DNA of 64,000 bases from Isoetes taiwanensis (taxonomy: Eukaryota; Streptophyta; Lycopodiopsida; Isoetales; Isoetaceae), in the NCBI GenBank assembly GCA_021234155.1, contig JAJEKV010000105.1:3022937-3086936 (forward strand), in the 5' to 3' direction. Below the pieces are notes generated by a model. That model ran no database searches and was not told the DNA's origin. It saw only the letters and a list, made by a program, of their open reading frames with translations. Of the stretch, positions 12,066-24,051 are shown in pieces; the stretch's first letter is position 1, and every line of letters starts with the position of its first letter. The position numbers were made by a program, and so were the translations under genes.

Positions 12066-12480
12066 GATAGCTTGTCTAAAGGGAAGACCCTATTTGGTTG
12101 CCCCACTCCTAGTGTAACTTGTATATGTATATGAAAAGTTAAAATGAAGTCGTTTGACATTTGTGGAGTGGGGCAACTCGTATATGCATATGAAACAAAG
12201 TTGTTTGACATTTGTCGTTAGTGAAGCTTGTATTTGTATTTGAACTGACCTGTGTGGTGGAGAGTAGAGTTGTGCATTAGCAATGCACACTTGTAATCTT
12301 CATGGTATATCAGCCATGTGGTTATGCATGCTTACAACCCTGGTCAAGAAAAGGGAAGTGAACAGAGGCTGTCTAAAGGGAAGACCTTGTTTGGCTGTCC
12401 CACTCGTGGGGTGACTTGTGTATGTGAATATGAAAAGTTAAAACAGAAGTTGTTTGAGATTTCATGTGATATCGTATTTG
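12066..12480 (+). repeat. Imperfect direct repeat pair
   Basis: The phrase GTCTAAAGGGAAGACC followed by TTGGTTGCCCCACTC or TTGGCTGTCCCACTC occurs at about 12073 and 12370, each followed by TATGAAAAGTTAAAA and GTTTGA. A third, partial unit is nested between them (GGAGTGGGGCAACTCGTATATG near 12165). Spacing is about 297 bp. No terminal inverted repeats were established. Confidence 0.6.
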
Positions 12481-12530
12481 TTTTCGATTTTTAGCATAAA
12501 AATCGCACACCAGCACAGGCTTGAAAATTC

Positions 12531-12549
12531 TGCTTTGCTTTGCTTTGCT
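12531..12549 (+). repeat. (CTTTG)n microsatellite
   Basis: Nearly four units of TGCTT/CTTTG in a row. Confidence 0.8.
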
Positions 12550-12949
12550 GGAGTATACACCCTTTTATGAGGAGCATTTACACAAACATATGAATTTTAA
12601 AACTATTTGTTTGGAAAGGCAATGCGATTTGAAAACCCCAGATGTCCTACTCTATATTACCATTGGCTGAAGATGCTTGCTGTCCTATTCAATCAGACTT
12701 TGTAGATGAAGACCTCATACTCCTTGAATTTGTTGTTGTCATAATCAGTCAAACTTTGTGCAATGGGCTCCTCCAATTTGTTTACGTTACTGCAAGAATG
12801 ACACAAATGTTCAGAAAGAAATCACATAGTTTCTAGTTAACATACAAATAACTTAAATATTAATATACAAATGTATCTTAAAACATAAACAAAGCATAAA
12901 CAACAACTACAATGTTTTGTGCCAAAACAAAACAAAATCTAAAACAAAG

Positions 12950-13905
12950 AAATGACCCAAACCTGAATATTTTCGCTCCAGGCATTTGTAGGTTGTTCTT
13001 ATCGTTTGTATTGAGTTTTCCTTTAAAAAATTACGTTCCATATTTTGGAGCATAGTAGCAGCAAACAGACATATGAAATGCTCCATTGCTATCCATATCC
13101 GGCAGAAATAAAACCGCTTTGAAGAATATAAAGAATACCTGTGAACACAATGTGTCCAACAATGCATCATTGCAACTTAGGTGGTTTCCATCTTCTGCAT
13201 ACAAAGATGAGAGGAATTTGCTTGGATTTGAGAGCAATTTGTTTAAATTTGCAAGTTCAGGGAAGAGGCAATGCTGGAAAGGTAGGTCAACAAATCTGCT
13301 GTGCAGAATCAGATGCAGCAAGAAGCAGAAGGAAAAAATGTGTTCGAAAATAAGGGGAGAAGAGGAGTTCTATTGGGTGCAGAGAATCCACACCAACAGG
13401 GAAGGATTTAACCATATGCAAAAACACTTCTGCCAGATGATCTGAGTTAGTAAAATACCCTTTCAAAAAGGCCTGAAACATAGTTACAAAGAAACGATCT
13501 GAGCAATCTGCAAAGCCCATAAAAATAAATGACTTGGTGCAAGGAATGAAGGAGGAGAAAGAAAGTACGGGCCTGGAAGGAGACGACATTGAGCCATGCA
13601 TCGTATGAAGATCTGCCATTCAAGAAAATGTCGTAGATATTTGCAGATCGTTCTGTGGAAATACCTTGCTCCGGCATTACAGACGATGTCCATCTTAGTC
13701 ATGTATTCCATCTATTAAAATGGTTACCTACATAGGAAGGAGCTTGGAAAAAAAAGACAGAGAATTTACGGCACCTGTGAGGTCAAGATGCAGGGCATCA
13801 TCACACATATAGCATGGCATTAGCCATGGTTGCAAACCTTGCCCTGAACCGCCATAGCCGAGGAAGCCCTAAGCTAGTGCGAGAAGACGAAAAGAATCGT
13901 AGGCA
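12950..13905 (-). pseudogene. Possible multi-exon gene or relic, function unknown
   Basis: Read on the minus strand. An AUG in good plant context lies near 13872, after a TAGGGCTTCCTC leader, but its frame closes after a few codons; the overlapping frame stays open through MPCYMCDDALHLDLTG to a CAG|GTGCC donor-like site near 13770. Further on, TTTCAG|GCC near 13475 opens a frame running through FLKGYFTNSDHLAEVFLHMV. The best exon is 13298-13139: it has a GCACAG acceptor, a CACAG|GTATTC donor and 53 open codons including LSCNDALLDTLCSQ. A further open stretch (about 13110-12963) ends at TTCAG|GTTTGG. I do not recognise the family. Exon phases were not all reconciled, so this may be a decayed gene. 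Confidence 0.35.
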
Positions 13906-13960
13906 TCTCGATCGTTAATATTTTAACTTAAAACCTGGGCCGTCCGATCTAGGGCTGGAT

Positions 13961-13983
13961 CCAAACAACATTATAATACAAGA
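13961..13983 (-). mobile_element. Isolated Helitron-like 5' end
   Basis: On the minus strand it reads TCTTGTATTATAATGTTG from 13983, close to the 5' end of the element at 10994, and is followed on the plus strand by T (13984). No hairpin plus CTAG partner was found to its left, so it is at most a truncated end. Confidence 0.4.
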
Positions 13984-14048
13984 TAACTATTGTTCCACGA
14001 CAGTGCCGTTTTTTATAAAAGCAATGCTAATTCGTTTTTATAAAAGTA

Positions 14049-14078
14049 CTAGTAAGGGTGCCCATCGTTGCTCGGCAT
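14049..14078 (-). mobile_element. Second Helitron-like 3' end
   Basis: ACTAGTAAGGGTGCCCATCG matches the terminus at 9260 (ACTAGTAATGGTGCCCAGCG), including CTAG (14049-14052) preceded by A. The hairpin is damaged: GCCCATC and GCTCGGC pair at five of seven positions. No matching 5' end was found to the right, so the element's extent is unknown. Confidence 0.5.
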
Positions 14079-14595
14079 AGGCTGGGAACTTGTAAATGAC
14101 ATGAGAGAATATAATATTATACTTCACAAAGTTTCTTAGAGTCGTAATGTGTTGTATGTTTTTTTTGTCTTCCTTTTCTTAGCGGTTTTTAGGTATTATT
14201 GATGTGTAGTTGTACATGACCTCAACAAATTTATCTTGAGCATCACGTGCATCCATAAAAAATTGCATCATGAGCGTCGACATTGAAGAGACATAAAAGA
14301 ATGGAATTTGGCATTTTGGAATGTTATATTACCGTTGCTAACAAAAATAAAGGGGCTTTAGTAGAAACAATCAAAAGAAACAGGAAGATTCATTGAGATT
14401 GATGTGTTGTATTGGACGGATAATACATTAAGGTATCATGTTAACCTATCAACAAATAAGCTACCTCAGAAATGAGATAAAGGAGTGCTATCACATAATA
14501 GGCGTGCATGTTCTATGTTCTTCCTAATCTACTCTCATTACATATAAGCACCAATGTTGTTAAATACGTTAAAATCAAATCCGTACATTTAAAAG

Positions 14596-14654
14596 ACGTT
14601 TTTTAAGATTTTTTTAGGACTTTTAAAATTTTTGGAAAAAATCTTAAAAAACGT
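14596..14654. repeat. Perfect 18-bp inverted repeat
   Basis: ACGTTTTTTAAGATTTTT (14596-14613) is exactly complementary to 14637-14654, with a 23-base loop. Related words (ATACGTTAAA, AAATCCTTAAA) continue on both sides, as in the centre of a foldback element. Confidence 0.7.
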
Positions 14655-17600
14655 ATTTCATATAAAATACGTTAAATATCTTTAAAATCCTCAAAAATCT
14701 TTAAAAATCCTTAAACTGTGACTTTTTTTTAATCCAAATATATGAAATTCTTGAACTTATTTATCCTTGTATATGAAATTCTTATATTTCTTAACCTCCA
14801 TAATACTGTTTTTTCTGAAGTTGCTTAAAAGTTGCATGGCAAAACAGTTATGATATCTTTGTACCTAAACTTAATAGTTTCTAATAGCAACATAAGCTTT
14901 TGATTTACTTGTTGGCATGCTACGTCTTGTAACTTGTAGCAAAAATGTGCATTTAACATCAGTGCAAAGAATGTGCAATTCTCTTTTCCATCATAAAACT
15001 TTGAAAATGTGAGATTTTTATGAGGTAATTTAAACAAAAACGTTTTTAACAACATTGGGTACATTAATCGACTCAATTTTGGTCCACGCTTGTTTTCAGA
15101 CTTGTTTTATGCCAAAACAACACCAAATGACCCCAAAAGTCCACGCGGGTCTGCTTATCCTGATTTGCACAAAGAGACAAGAGTTTTGGCAAAAAATCCC
15201 ACTAAGTGGTTTTTCCGCACTTTTTTGTTTTTTGTCAACGGTCCTTTTTGTCGCTATGTTGTTTTACCGAACTTTTCGGGACGCGGTGGTTTTTCCTTTG
15301 ATCAGTTGTTTTTGAAGGAGGACGGGTTGTTCGTCTTCCAAATAACACGTAGGTTTAAATATTAGCACTCATGGAAAAAGTGATAAAAAGTCCGCTCTTT
15401 TCCCTTTTCTATGTCCTGTTTTTTTGATCTACTTGTAGTTTTAGCCAAAAACCATGAATCCGTTTACTGTGTTTAGATATTACCATGTGAAAATAAAATT
15501 ACAACATCAAAGTAACATGGTTTTATAAAAATGTACATGTTATTGAATCCAAATACTATATGTGTTACTTAAATCCACCTATTGCTTTAATTGCCCTAAC
15601 TATTGTTTTCTAAAGTAAGGACATATAGAAAAGAATGATTATAACACATAGAAAAATCTAAGTGTTGTTTCTACCATGATTTTACCCAATTAAATACTCC
15701 ACGCATATTTCAAATAAAAACTATTATTTTAACCAATCATATACTCAACACGGCATACATTTAAACAAAAACATGCCTTCCAAATTTAATTTTAAAATAA
15801 GAAAGCCTTTGGGGAATCGAACCCAAACAAGTCCATACAAAGCAATCCAAATACCAACCTTAGATTAAAACATTGAATATTGAATGATTGGCGCTCAAAC
15901 ATTAAAGCAAATCAAGGACTCAAACAATTAAATTTTGCATAAGGTTCAAAGCATGAAGTAAAACAAGCAAATTTAATGTTTATAAGGTTCAACACATTAA
16001 ATTAATGTGATTTCAATGGTAGAGTTGAAACAACGTAGCCACCAGATTCGCCTAAAGTTACTGTGAGCAATATGTGGTAATGGGCCAGGGTAATGCAACC
16101 ACCTAGCTTTTGTTTTTCTGCCTTAAGAGCCCCAAAATCCAATTCTTAAAAGGATGAGAAATGCACTTGATAAAGAAAAGGGAAAAATAAATTTAGTTGC
16201 TTACTCTATCACCAGACAATTGTTCCCGTAAATAATTTGAAACATAAAAACGAGAAGTAAACCATAATCCAAAATGAGATCTGCATTTTAATGCTGTTTG
16301 CTTAAAAATATCCGAAGAATCACATCAATATGAGGTCAATATTGAGGCCAGAACAGAGTTTCGTGAACTGCATATAGCATGCATAGATAAAATAGATAAG
16401 GATCATCGTGAGCCGAGGGCAATGGCTGCATCTCCTATCGCCCTCAGTTGAAATTGATAGTGATGAGAAAGGTAATGTGAACCTGTAAACAAAGATGGGT
16501 TAGTCCTGGGCCTTAGGTTTTGATATGGGGCCATGGGAGGGTCCAGAAGAAAAGAAACTAAGGCAATGGGGTATTTGAAATAAAACAATGGTTACAAGGG
16601 CAACATATCATGGAAAAGGCAAGATATTATCCTGGGCAAACCATTTGACGTATAAGAAAAGGGAAACATTCGGCCCATGAAAAGGGGAAATATCGTGAAT
16701 AGACATCATGCAAAATAAGCCACCAAAAGGCGGAGCGGGAGATTATCAAATAGCAAAGTAACGTAATTCACCATCAAGACAACGGCCAGTTCTAGAATTA
16801 TGCTACTTAATCTCAAACTTTCGCTTATGCTCCTCAGAACCGGGCAGCCTCCTTACGATCTTCGACTTTGGCTCAATAAACCTGCCTCGATTGCCGCTGC
16901 TAAGACCGGACCGCTTGTCTTTGAGTTAGCCGCCAAGATCTGCAAAGGTGGTTTTGGGTTTGCTTTATTGCCGGTTTTAGCTCCCATAAAAAGCCGCATA
17001 ATTCACGAAGCAAAGCTTAAAATAATATAAAGCAATCTTCATTTACCCGATGCCATGCTCGAGACAATAAAGCTCCCGAAGAAGCTTTGCCGACCTCACC
17101 CATTTCGCTTTTGGCTTAAGCTGGCCTCTGCGGATACAGAGATTTCAAATAGATGCAAGGTCTAACAGTCAGCTTCGCTCGATAAATTGATAGGTTTTTT
17201 CTCGTAAGGTATTTTGAAATGAAGGGTCAAAAGGAATCGACGATCGATCTAAAGGAGGAGATGAGGAAAGCACAAACACCAAGGGAGCTTTGGTTTGGGG
17301 AATCAAGGAATGTCACGGATTCACTACCGAAGCTCATTGCCGCCATAGCCATAGAAAGAATAACATGGGAAACGACTACTCCGTATAGTCACTGATCACT
17401 AGCAGTCAGAGTAATAAGGAAAGCTGCCAAGGAAAGGGCCAAAGCGGAAAGCAGCGGAAGAAACACAAGTCGTCTCAACTATTAGATGATACTTAATTCG
17501 ATCAAAATCCAAAGCCGCCATCCTACCATCTCTCTACGCATTGAATAAGTTTCTTTTACATTTATCAAATTATTAATTTGTTACATGGGTCCTAAATGTA

Positions 17601-18000
17601 CACATAATTTTGAGGAGGGCCATTGCGGTGGGATAATGGTGGAGGCGGAAGCCCAGCTGAGGCAGAGGGACCGAGCCCTTTGTGTGCACCATCTGAGCAT
17701 TTGAGGCATATAAATTATGGCTTTTTGACAAACATAAAAGGGATAGTGAAGTAAACTTCACTGACTACCATGTTTTCTATGGCAAATGTCACTGAACAAT
17801 TGCTCCCGTGACCGGGCCTACCTTCAATATTCCACAAAATTTTGTAAATATAGGTATAATGATCTATATAACCCCAAATTTCAAGCACTTGATCCTCAAT
17901 AAAACTTTATTGGGATACATCATCAAGACAAGGGTTCACTATTTTATACAACTGATCTCTTGATAGTAAGCATCCCATTAACTGCAACAAATGTTGGCAT
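14655..18000. other. Long AT-rich stretch with no recognised gene
   Basis: Frames such as 15055-15365 and 16800-17030 (plus) are open for 76-91 codons but show no motif, domain or splice-like edges that I can identify. The second contains WLNKPASIAAAKTGPLVFEL, which I do not recognise. No repeat link to the rest of the window noticed. Confidence 0.4.
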
Positions 18001-18003
18001 GGA

Positions 18004-19055
18004 ATATGATGATGTGGCACTTCAACCTGCTGACATGTCATGTCGAGAGTAAGCAAGACCAACTAGGGCTCCAAAATGCCACGGATCTAACCCTCGGGTG
18101 ACCGCGAAGTAGCACAACCGGCATGCCAAGGACCGAAGCAGAACAAATTTTGCAAGTTCCATTAATAATGTAACCTTCCAACACCACTACAGCCCATTCT
18201 TCTACCATAATTTACAACGCTCTGGGTCTATACAAGTGATTTTCCTAGAAATCCTTTAACTACATACATGACTACACTAGTTTATATAGCTTGACATCTC
18301 TAGTTTGGCATATGTAAATCATACCAAGGTCACAAAAACCCTTTTTATGGATCTAATGTTCGATTAGAATTTTTGAAACCATCAATTTCCAAGTTAAAGC
18401 CCACCCCTTCGCTTGCATGGTCATGACTTTTATGGGTGATATGACAATGTTTGGGGCAACATGTCAAGATATGAGGCATTTTGCAAGAAATGGATAACAT
18501 AAGAAATAGGACAACTTTTTAGGGTTTTTGTATTGTGAATTTTGGTGTTGACAAACAAAGGAAACTTTAAGAACTTAGAGCAATTTTGTTACCTTTATTG
18601 ACATGATGATGATGTGGCATGCCATTGGTATTACGTCATGCCAAGTAAGCAATGCCAACTTTTGACTAGGAGGGCCAAAATAAAATAAAAATGTGCAACC
18701 TCGGGTTTTCCATGGGTTGATGTACCGTGACATGGCAAGATATGTAAAGTGATGTGGATATGATGATGACCCTCATAATAATTCCTCTAGCACGCTTTGT
18801 TCCATCCCGATGCAAAAATATAGGTCTCACGGGCTATGGTCGTCACTTGCCACAAGTGGTCGATCTACAAACAAGATGTCGCGCACCTTTATGGCACCAA
18901 AAACAGCATGGAAAGATGATGTGGCACCCAAGGGTGACATCGCGACGCCAAGCAAGCAAGCAAGTTCAAGTTTTGATCTAATAGGGCCAAAACGAATAGA
19001 TGCACATCTTTATCCTTCATCAAGTGATGCTGGCAACTCTGACGACATGGCTTAG
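18004..19055 (+). repeat. Module repeated three times before the minisatellite
   Basis: A module with GATGATGTGGCA, a CATG- or GCGACGCCAAG-type middle, AAGCAA and a final AACTAGGGCTCCAAAA / GACTAGGAGGGCCAAAA / CTAATAGGGCCAAAA occurs at about 18008, 18606 and 18914. Spacings of about 600 and 300 bp suggest a tandem origin with decay. It leads into the minisatellite at 19.1 kb. Confidence 0.55.
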
Positions 19056-19109
19056 ATGTTGGTGACGGACGATGGCTAGGACTTTATGCAAGAAATACGA
19101 CAACCTTGG

Positions 19110-20660
19110 ATCTTTGCAGAGGAGTTTGGCAAGGAGCCCAGGTGGTGATAGTTGGTTTCAATCTTTGGCACGTTGGATTCCAGGGTGGTACGTTGAGCCC
19201 ACCTTGACGTTGGTTCAGGTGGTGATGTTAGACCACGCGGTATCATCGGACTCGTGGCATGTCGCGTTCCCACGGGTACGTTGATCGATGGTATATTACT
19301 TCCCGAGCCACCTTGGCATGCTTCTGAGCCCCTTAGCTTGGTATGTTGAGCCAATCTGGCATTGCCGGTTCCAGGCGGCACGTTGGAGCCCAGTGGCACG
19401 TTGAGCCCAGGGTGGCACGCTAGAGCTCACCTATAATGCTGGAGCCCACGTGGAGACGCTGGAGCCCACGCTAAGTACGGTATTCCACGCGGGTACGTTA
19501 CGAGGTGGCATGTTTGATCCACGGAGCCCACGCGGGTACGTTGAAGCCATGGTGGGTACGTTGGTTTTCCAGGTATCATTTGAGCCAATTCACGCTTGAG
19601 CCTAGGTGGCACGCTGGAGCCAACTTGGCATGTTGGAGCTCAATGCGGCACGCCTCTTGAGCCTAGGTGGCATGTTGAGCCCAGGTGGCATGCCAGTGGC
19701 ACAGTTGCTCCACGCGGCATGTTGGAGCGGTACGTTGGAGCCGCAGGTACGTTGAGCCCAGGTGGTACGTTGAGCCCACGGGCATGCTGAAGCCTCAGGC
19801 ACGTTGGAGCCCAGGATGGATATCGAGCCACCACGCTCTTGAGCCTAGGTGGCATGCTGGCTTCAACTTGGCATGTTGGAGCCCACGCGGGCACGTTGGT
19901 TCACGCGGGCACGTTGGCCCGTGCGGCATGTTGGTTTCCAGGTGGCACGTTGAGCCCACGCGGGTACGTTGGAGCCTAGGTGGTGATGTTTGAGCCACCT
20001 TGCGCCGCTTGAGCCCCAGGGTGGCATGTTGGAGCCACCTTGGCAATGCTGGTTTGTGGGTGGCATGTTGGCCCAGTGGCACGCTGGATTTGTGGTGGCA
20101 TGAGCTCACGAGGCACGTTGGCTTCCAGGTGGCATGCCGGAGCCCACGCGGGCATGTTGGAGCCCAGATGCAGACAGTTTGAGCCACCTTGGCACGCTTT
20201 GAGCCTAGGTGGCAGAGCAAGCTGGGACACCTCGCATGCTGGAGCCAGGTGGCATGTTGGAGCCTAGGTGGCATGCCAGAGCCGAGCCTAGGTGGTAACG
20301 CTGGGAGCCAACTTGGCATGTTGGAGCCTATGTGGCATGTTGGAGCCCACGCGGCATGTTGGTTTCCGTGGCATGTTGGAGCCTAGGTGGCATGCTAGGT
20401 GGCATGCTGGAGCCCACGGCATGTTGGAGCGTAGGTGGCATGTTGAGCTTCAGGGTGGCATCTTGGAGCCTACGTGGCATGTTGGAGCCAGTGGTGATAT
20501 TTGAGCCACCTGGCACGCTTTGAGCCTAGCGTCGGGAGCCACCCGGCATGTTGGAGCCTAGGTGGTACCTGGAGCCTAGGTGGCATGCTAGAGCCTCACG
20601 AGGCATGTTGGAGCCTATGTGGCATGTTGGAGCTCACGTGGCATGTTGGAGAGGCTGCAC
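19110..20660 (+). repeat. Minisatellite array, about 19-bp unit
   Basis: About 1.5 kb of near-continuous units close to GGCATGTTGGAGCCTAGGT, with alternating spacers such as CCACGCGG, CTAGGTGG, TCACGAGG and CTTCCAGG. Units vary from about 18 to 24 bp and are cleanest at 20.30-20.65 kb. Because 19 is not a multiple of three, every frame cycles through the same words; open frames here (for example 19795-20319 minus, 174 codons) are by-products, not genes. TGTTGG/TGCTGG and GCATG/GCACG are the main variants. Confidence 0.9.
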
Positions 20661-20689
20661 TCCCCGTGAGACGCGACATCACAAAGGTT

Positions 20690-21405
20690 ACCGAGGCGTG
20701 CTTTCCTACTAGTGCTCCGGGAGGGCAAATGCCAATGCCTCCCCTTCCCCGAGTCTCGGCTTCCCATCCCACCGCTGAATCCACTCAAGTAACTCCGCTT
20801 CGCTGTGTTCAAAAATTCAAGATCTGGCCCGAGAACATATCGTCCCGCGAAAGTGTCCCGCAATGACCATGTAGAAAGCCACGCGGCTTTGTCATTTGGG
20901 CAGCATAAAGGCTCCTGAATGGAGATTTGACTCTACGGTGCCATCCCGGGAACAGCCGAATTATCCTAGGGACCAAGTTACACGGTCATTTTTAAAAAGA
21001 AAAGAAGCACGTAACCCCTCTACATGGCGTATTCTCGCACTCCTCCCGCTTTTAAGGCCAATTCACTACTCTAACGTATGCTGGACATGAGAGCTACTTG
21101 GCGCTTCCCCGAGCAGAGTGGTCTTCACCTACCTAAACTTGGTCTCCGTGGTACCGTCGTATGTTTCGAAGTTCGCTGCAGCCGACAGCTTCAGTGGGAG
21201 AGTTGCCCGCTCCTGCGGGCCGTGTGGACCTTCCGTGAGAGGACATTTTGGGTCGAACTACTTTGAAGGTTTTAGGCTCCTCGCCTCGGGCATCAACACC
21301 CCTTCCACTACCTCATGACATTGTGCAAGATCCTCAAATCAACTGCTAGGGTATGGCCTTCAAAACGTAAACCCCGCGGCCTTTCCTTGCTGCCAGTTAT
21401 TGTAG
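20690..21405 (-). repeat. Inverted copy of block b
   Basis: Reverse-complementing this stretch reproduces 22080-22860 in order: the GTCATGAGGTAG word (21305), AGACCAAGTTT (21140), CGCCATGTAGAGG (21018-21030), AACTTGGTCCCTAGGATAAT (20960-20980), TTGAATTTTTGAACA (20810) and AGGCATTGGCATTTGCC (20728-20744). Confidence 0.8.
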
Positions 21406-23743
21406 GTTTACGCTATGGAGGCCAAAACGTGGTCGCTTTGTACTTGGGACCCGTGTACCTTTTTCAAACATGCATGCGAGCCATGGCAACTCTAAATAAT
21501 GTAGTTTGGATCTATTGGCGATCCCTAATCATTCCAAAAATTTGCTACTACAAAATGTGTTCTTGACTCTAATTGCGACCGGGAGGAGGTGGGTAAATCC
21601 AAACCCCATTTCGCCGTTTCGTTCAACCGCAGCCTTCTGTAATTCATGTTCCTTCAAGTGCAATCAATAAAGCCTCACCCTCCATAACGCAAAACCCTGG
21701 GCTGGGCAACTCTGTGAAGCAACACACAGGTTTACGCCGCTTTGGAGGCCAAACGCACGACTTTGATAACTAGGTGGACCATTTCTGTAACATGCATGGG
21801 GAGCCATGAGAACTGAAATAACAGAAGCCATCTATTGGCCAACCCGGTGATCCCAAACAATTTTGGCATCGCGATAAGGCGCTTCTAGACTTTAATTGCA
21901 AACTAGGGAGGAGATTAAATCCAACCCCATTCCGCGCTTCATCACTGCAGTTTTCAAACGCAGCTTGCCTCCTCGACTACGTCCTAAGTGCACCCGGACC
22001 AAAGCCCCACTCCATAATCAACGTGAACCCTACAATAACCGCAAGGCAATGGTTTACGCTTTAAGGCTATACCCCAGCTGACACTGTGATTCCAATGTCA
22101 TGAGGTAGGTGGAGGGCGTTGACGCCGTACATCTGCAAGCCCTAAAACCTTCCGTAAGGCTGACCCAAATGTCCTCTCTCGAAGGTCCCCTCGCCACGAT
22201 GGGCAACTCTCCCACCCTGAATCGATCTCGACCGCTTAATCTAACTCGAACATCGACATTACCCTAGAGACCAAGTTTCGCGGGCGAAGACCACCCCTCG
22301 CCCGGTGAAGCCAAAGTAGCCTGCGTCCAACACGCTCAGAGGAATCTGGCCTCCTTTAGCGAGGGGTGCGTATCAACGCCATGTAGAGGGTTCGTGGTTT
22401 CTTTTGTCGCTTAAAAATGACCATGTAACTTGGTCCCTAGGTAATTTCCTCACTGCTTGGACCTATTACGGCTTAAGTCAAATCACCCATTCCTGAGCCT
22501 TTGTAATCGCCCTAACGACAAAACACTTGGTTTCTACACCTGGCCGACCGCATGACACTTTGCAGCTTTGATATGTTCTCCTGACAGATCTTTGAATTTT
22601 TGAACCTGCTCAAGCAAGTTACTTGAATGGAGAGAATTCAACTACCGGATAGGGAAACCGCTCCGGAAGGCATGATTGGCATTTGCCACCTCCTGAGGAG
22701 CACCGGTAGGAAAGTCATTTCTGGTGAATCCAAACCCATTTCGTCAGCTTATTGTTTCTTATTTTCAACCGCAGCCTCTTCAAACTTATGTCTCAAGTGC
22801 AATCGGTTAAAACTCGACCTCCATAACGTGAACCCCATAATAACCTATAACGCATTGCCAGTTTTACGCTTTGAGGCCATACCCTAGCTTCCATTGGACC
22901 GTGATCTGCAATAATGTCATGAGGTAGTGGGAGGCATCGACGCCTTTAAGATCTGAAAGCCCTAAAACCTTCCGTATAGCTCACTCCAAAAGGTCCTCTT
23001 CCTCGAAGGTCTCGGGCCACCACAAAGTAATCCTCCTTAATTCCTGAATCCTGCGTAGATCTCGACTGCTTATCTGGACTAAACATCGACATTACTCCGA
23101 GGAATTAAGTTTCATGGGCGTAAGACCACCCCTACTCCAGGAAGCTACTAAAGTAGCTCAAGTGTCCAACACGTCAGAGGAATTGGCTCTTTAGCTGAGG
23201 GTGCGTAATAATCGCCATGTAGAGGGTTCGTAAGCTTTTTTGTTGCAAAAATGACCGCGGTAACTTGGTCTCTAGGGTAATTTCGTCAAGCTTCGACGAC
23301 ATGTAAGTCAAATCTCCATTCCCGAGTCTTTGCACGTACCAACGACAAAACACTTGGGTTTCCTACACTGGCCGATCAAGTAGACACTTCTATGTTTGAT
23401 ATGTTCTCCCTGATAGATCTTGAATTTGTTTGAACTCGCCAAGCAAGTTACTTGAATGGAGAATTCAACGGGCTTCTGGATAGGGAAATCCTAAGTTCGA
23501 AGGGAGGCATTGGCATTTGCTCCTCCTTGAGAGCATATAATCGTAGGAAAGCCTCACTTCTGCAGAAATCCAAAACCCCATTTCGCCGGGCCATTGCTTC
23601 TTGTTTTCAATCACTGACCATGTCTCACGGGTAACTCGACAAACTCGACTCTCCATAACGTAAACCCTACACAACCTATAGTAACGATAGGTTTACGCTT
23701 TGGAGGCCAAAATGCATCGACTTCTTTGATAACTAGGTGGAGG

Positions 23744-24051
23744 GTAAAAGCATGTTAGGGTGTACCACTTTGGAACCTCGCAAAAGTACATACACTAGGT
23801 ACTTTAGAACTCCGGTACTTTCATTTTATTTTCATTAAAACTAGTACAGCCGATCCAAAATAAAAAGTCAAGGACGCATTAATATTCAAAGTTAAGATAA
23901 AGATAATGCTACTCGAGACCAAAATATATTTAAAAGTTATAGAATGTAGCTTATTGAGATATTACATTGTGTACCGCATCTACCCGGGTACCTTTTTAGG
24001 TACTTTTGGTCACTAAATAATACTTTTAAGGACACCCTAACATGCTTTTAC
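23744..24051. mobile_element. MITE with 19-bp perfect terminal inverted repeats
   Basis: Left end GTAAAAGCATGTTAGGGTG (23744-23762) and right end CACCCTAACATGCTTTTAC (24033-24051) are perfect inverted repeats; the inversion extends outward to GAGG/CTCCCTC with one extra base. The 308-bp element is AT-rich, contains no frame of note, and interrupts block a between TAGGTGGAG and CCATTTAAACATGCATG, which are nearly adjacent in the block at 21.77 kb. Superfamily not assigned because no target duplication is clear. Confidence 0.8.

Noticed and set aside
19795-20319. 174-codon minus-strand frame, the longest in the window
   Set aside because: Lies wholly within the 19-bp minisatellite; its protein text is the repeat read in rotating frames.
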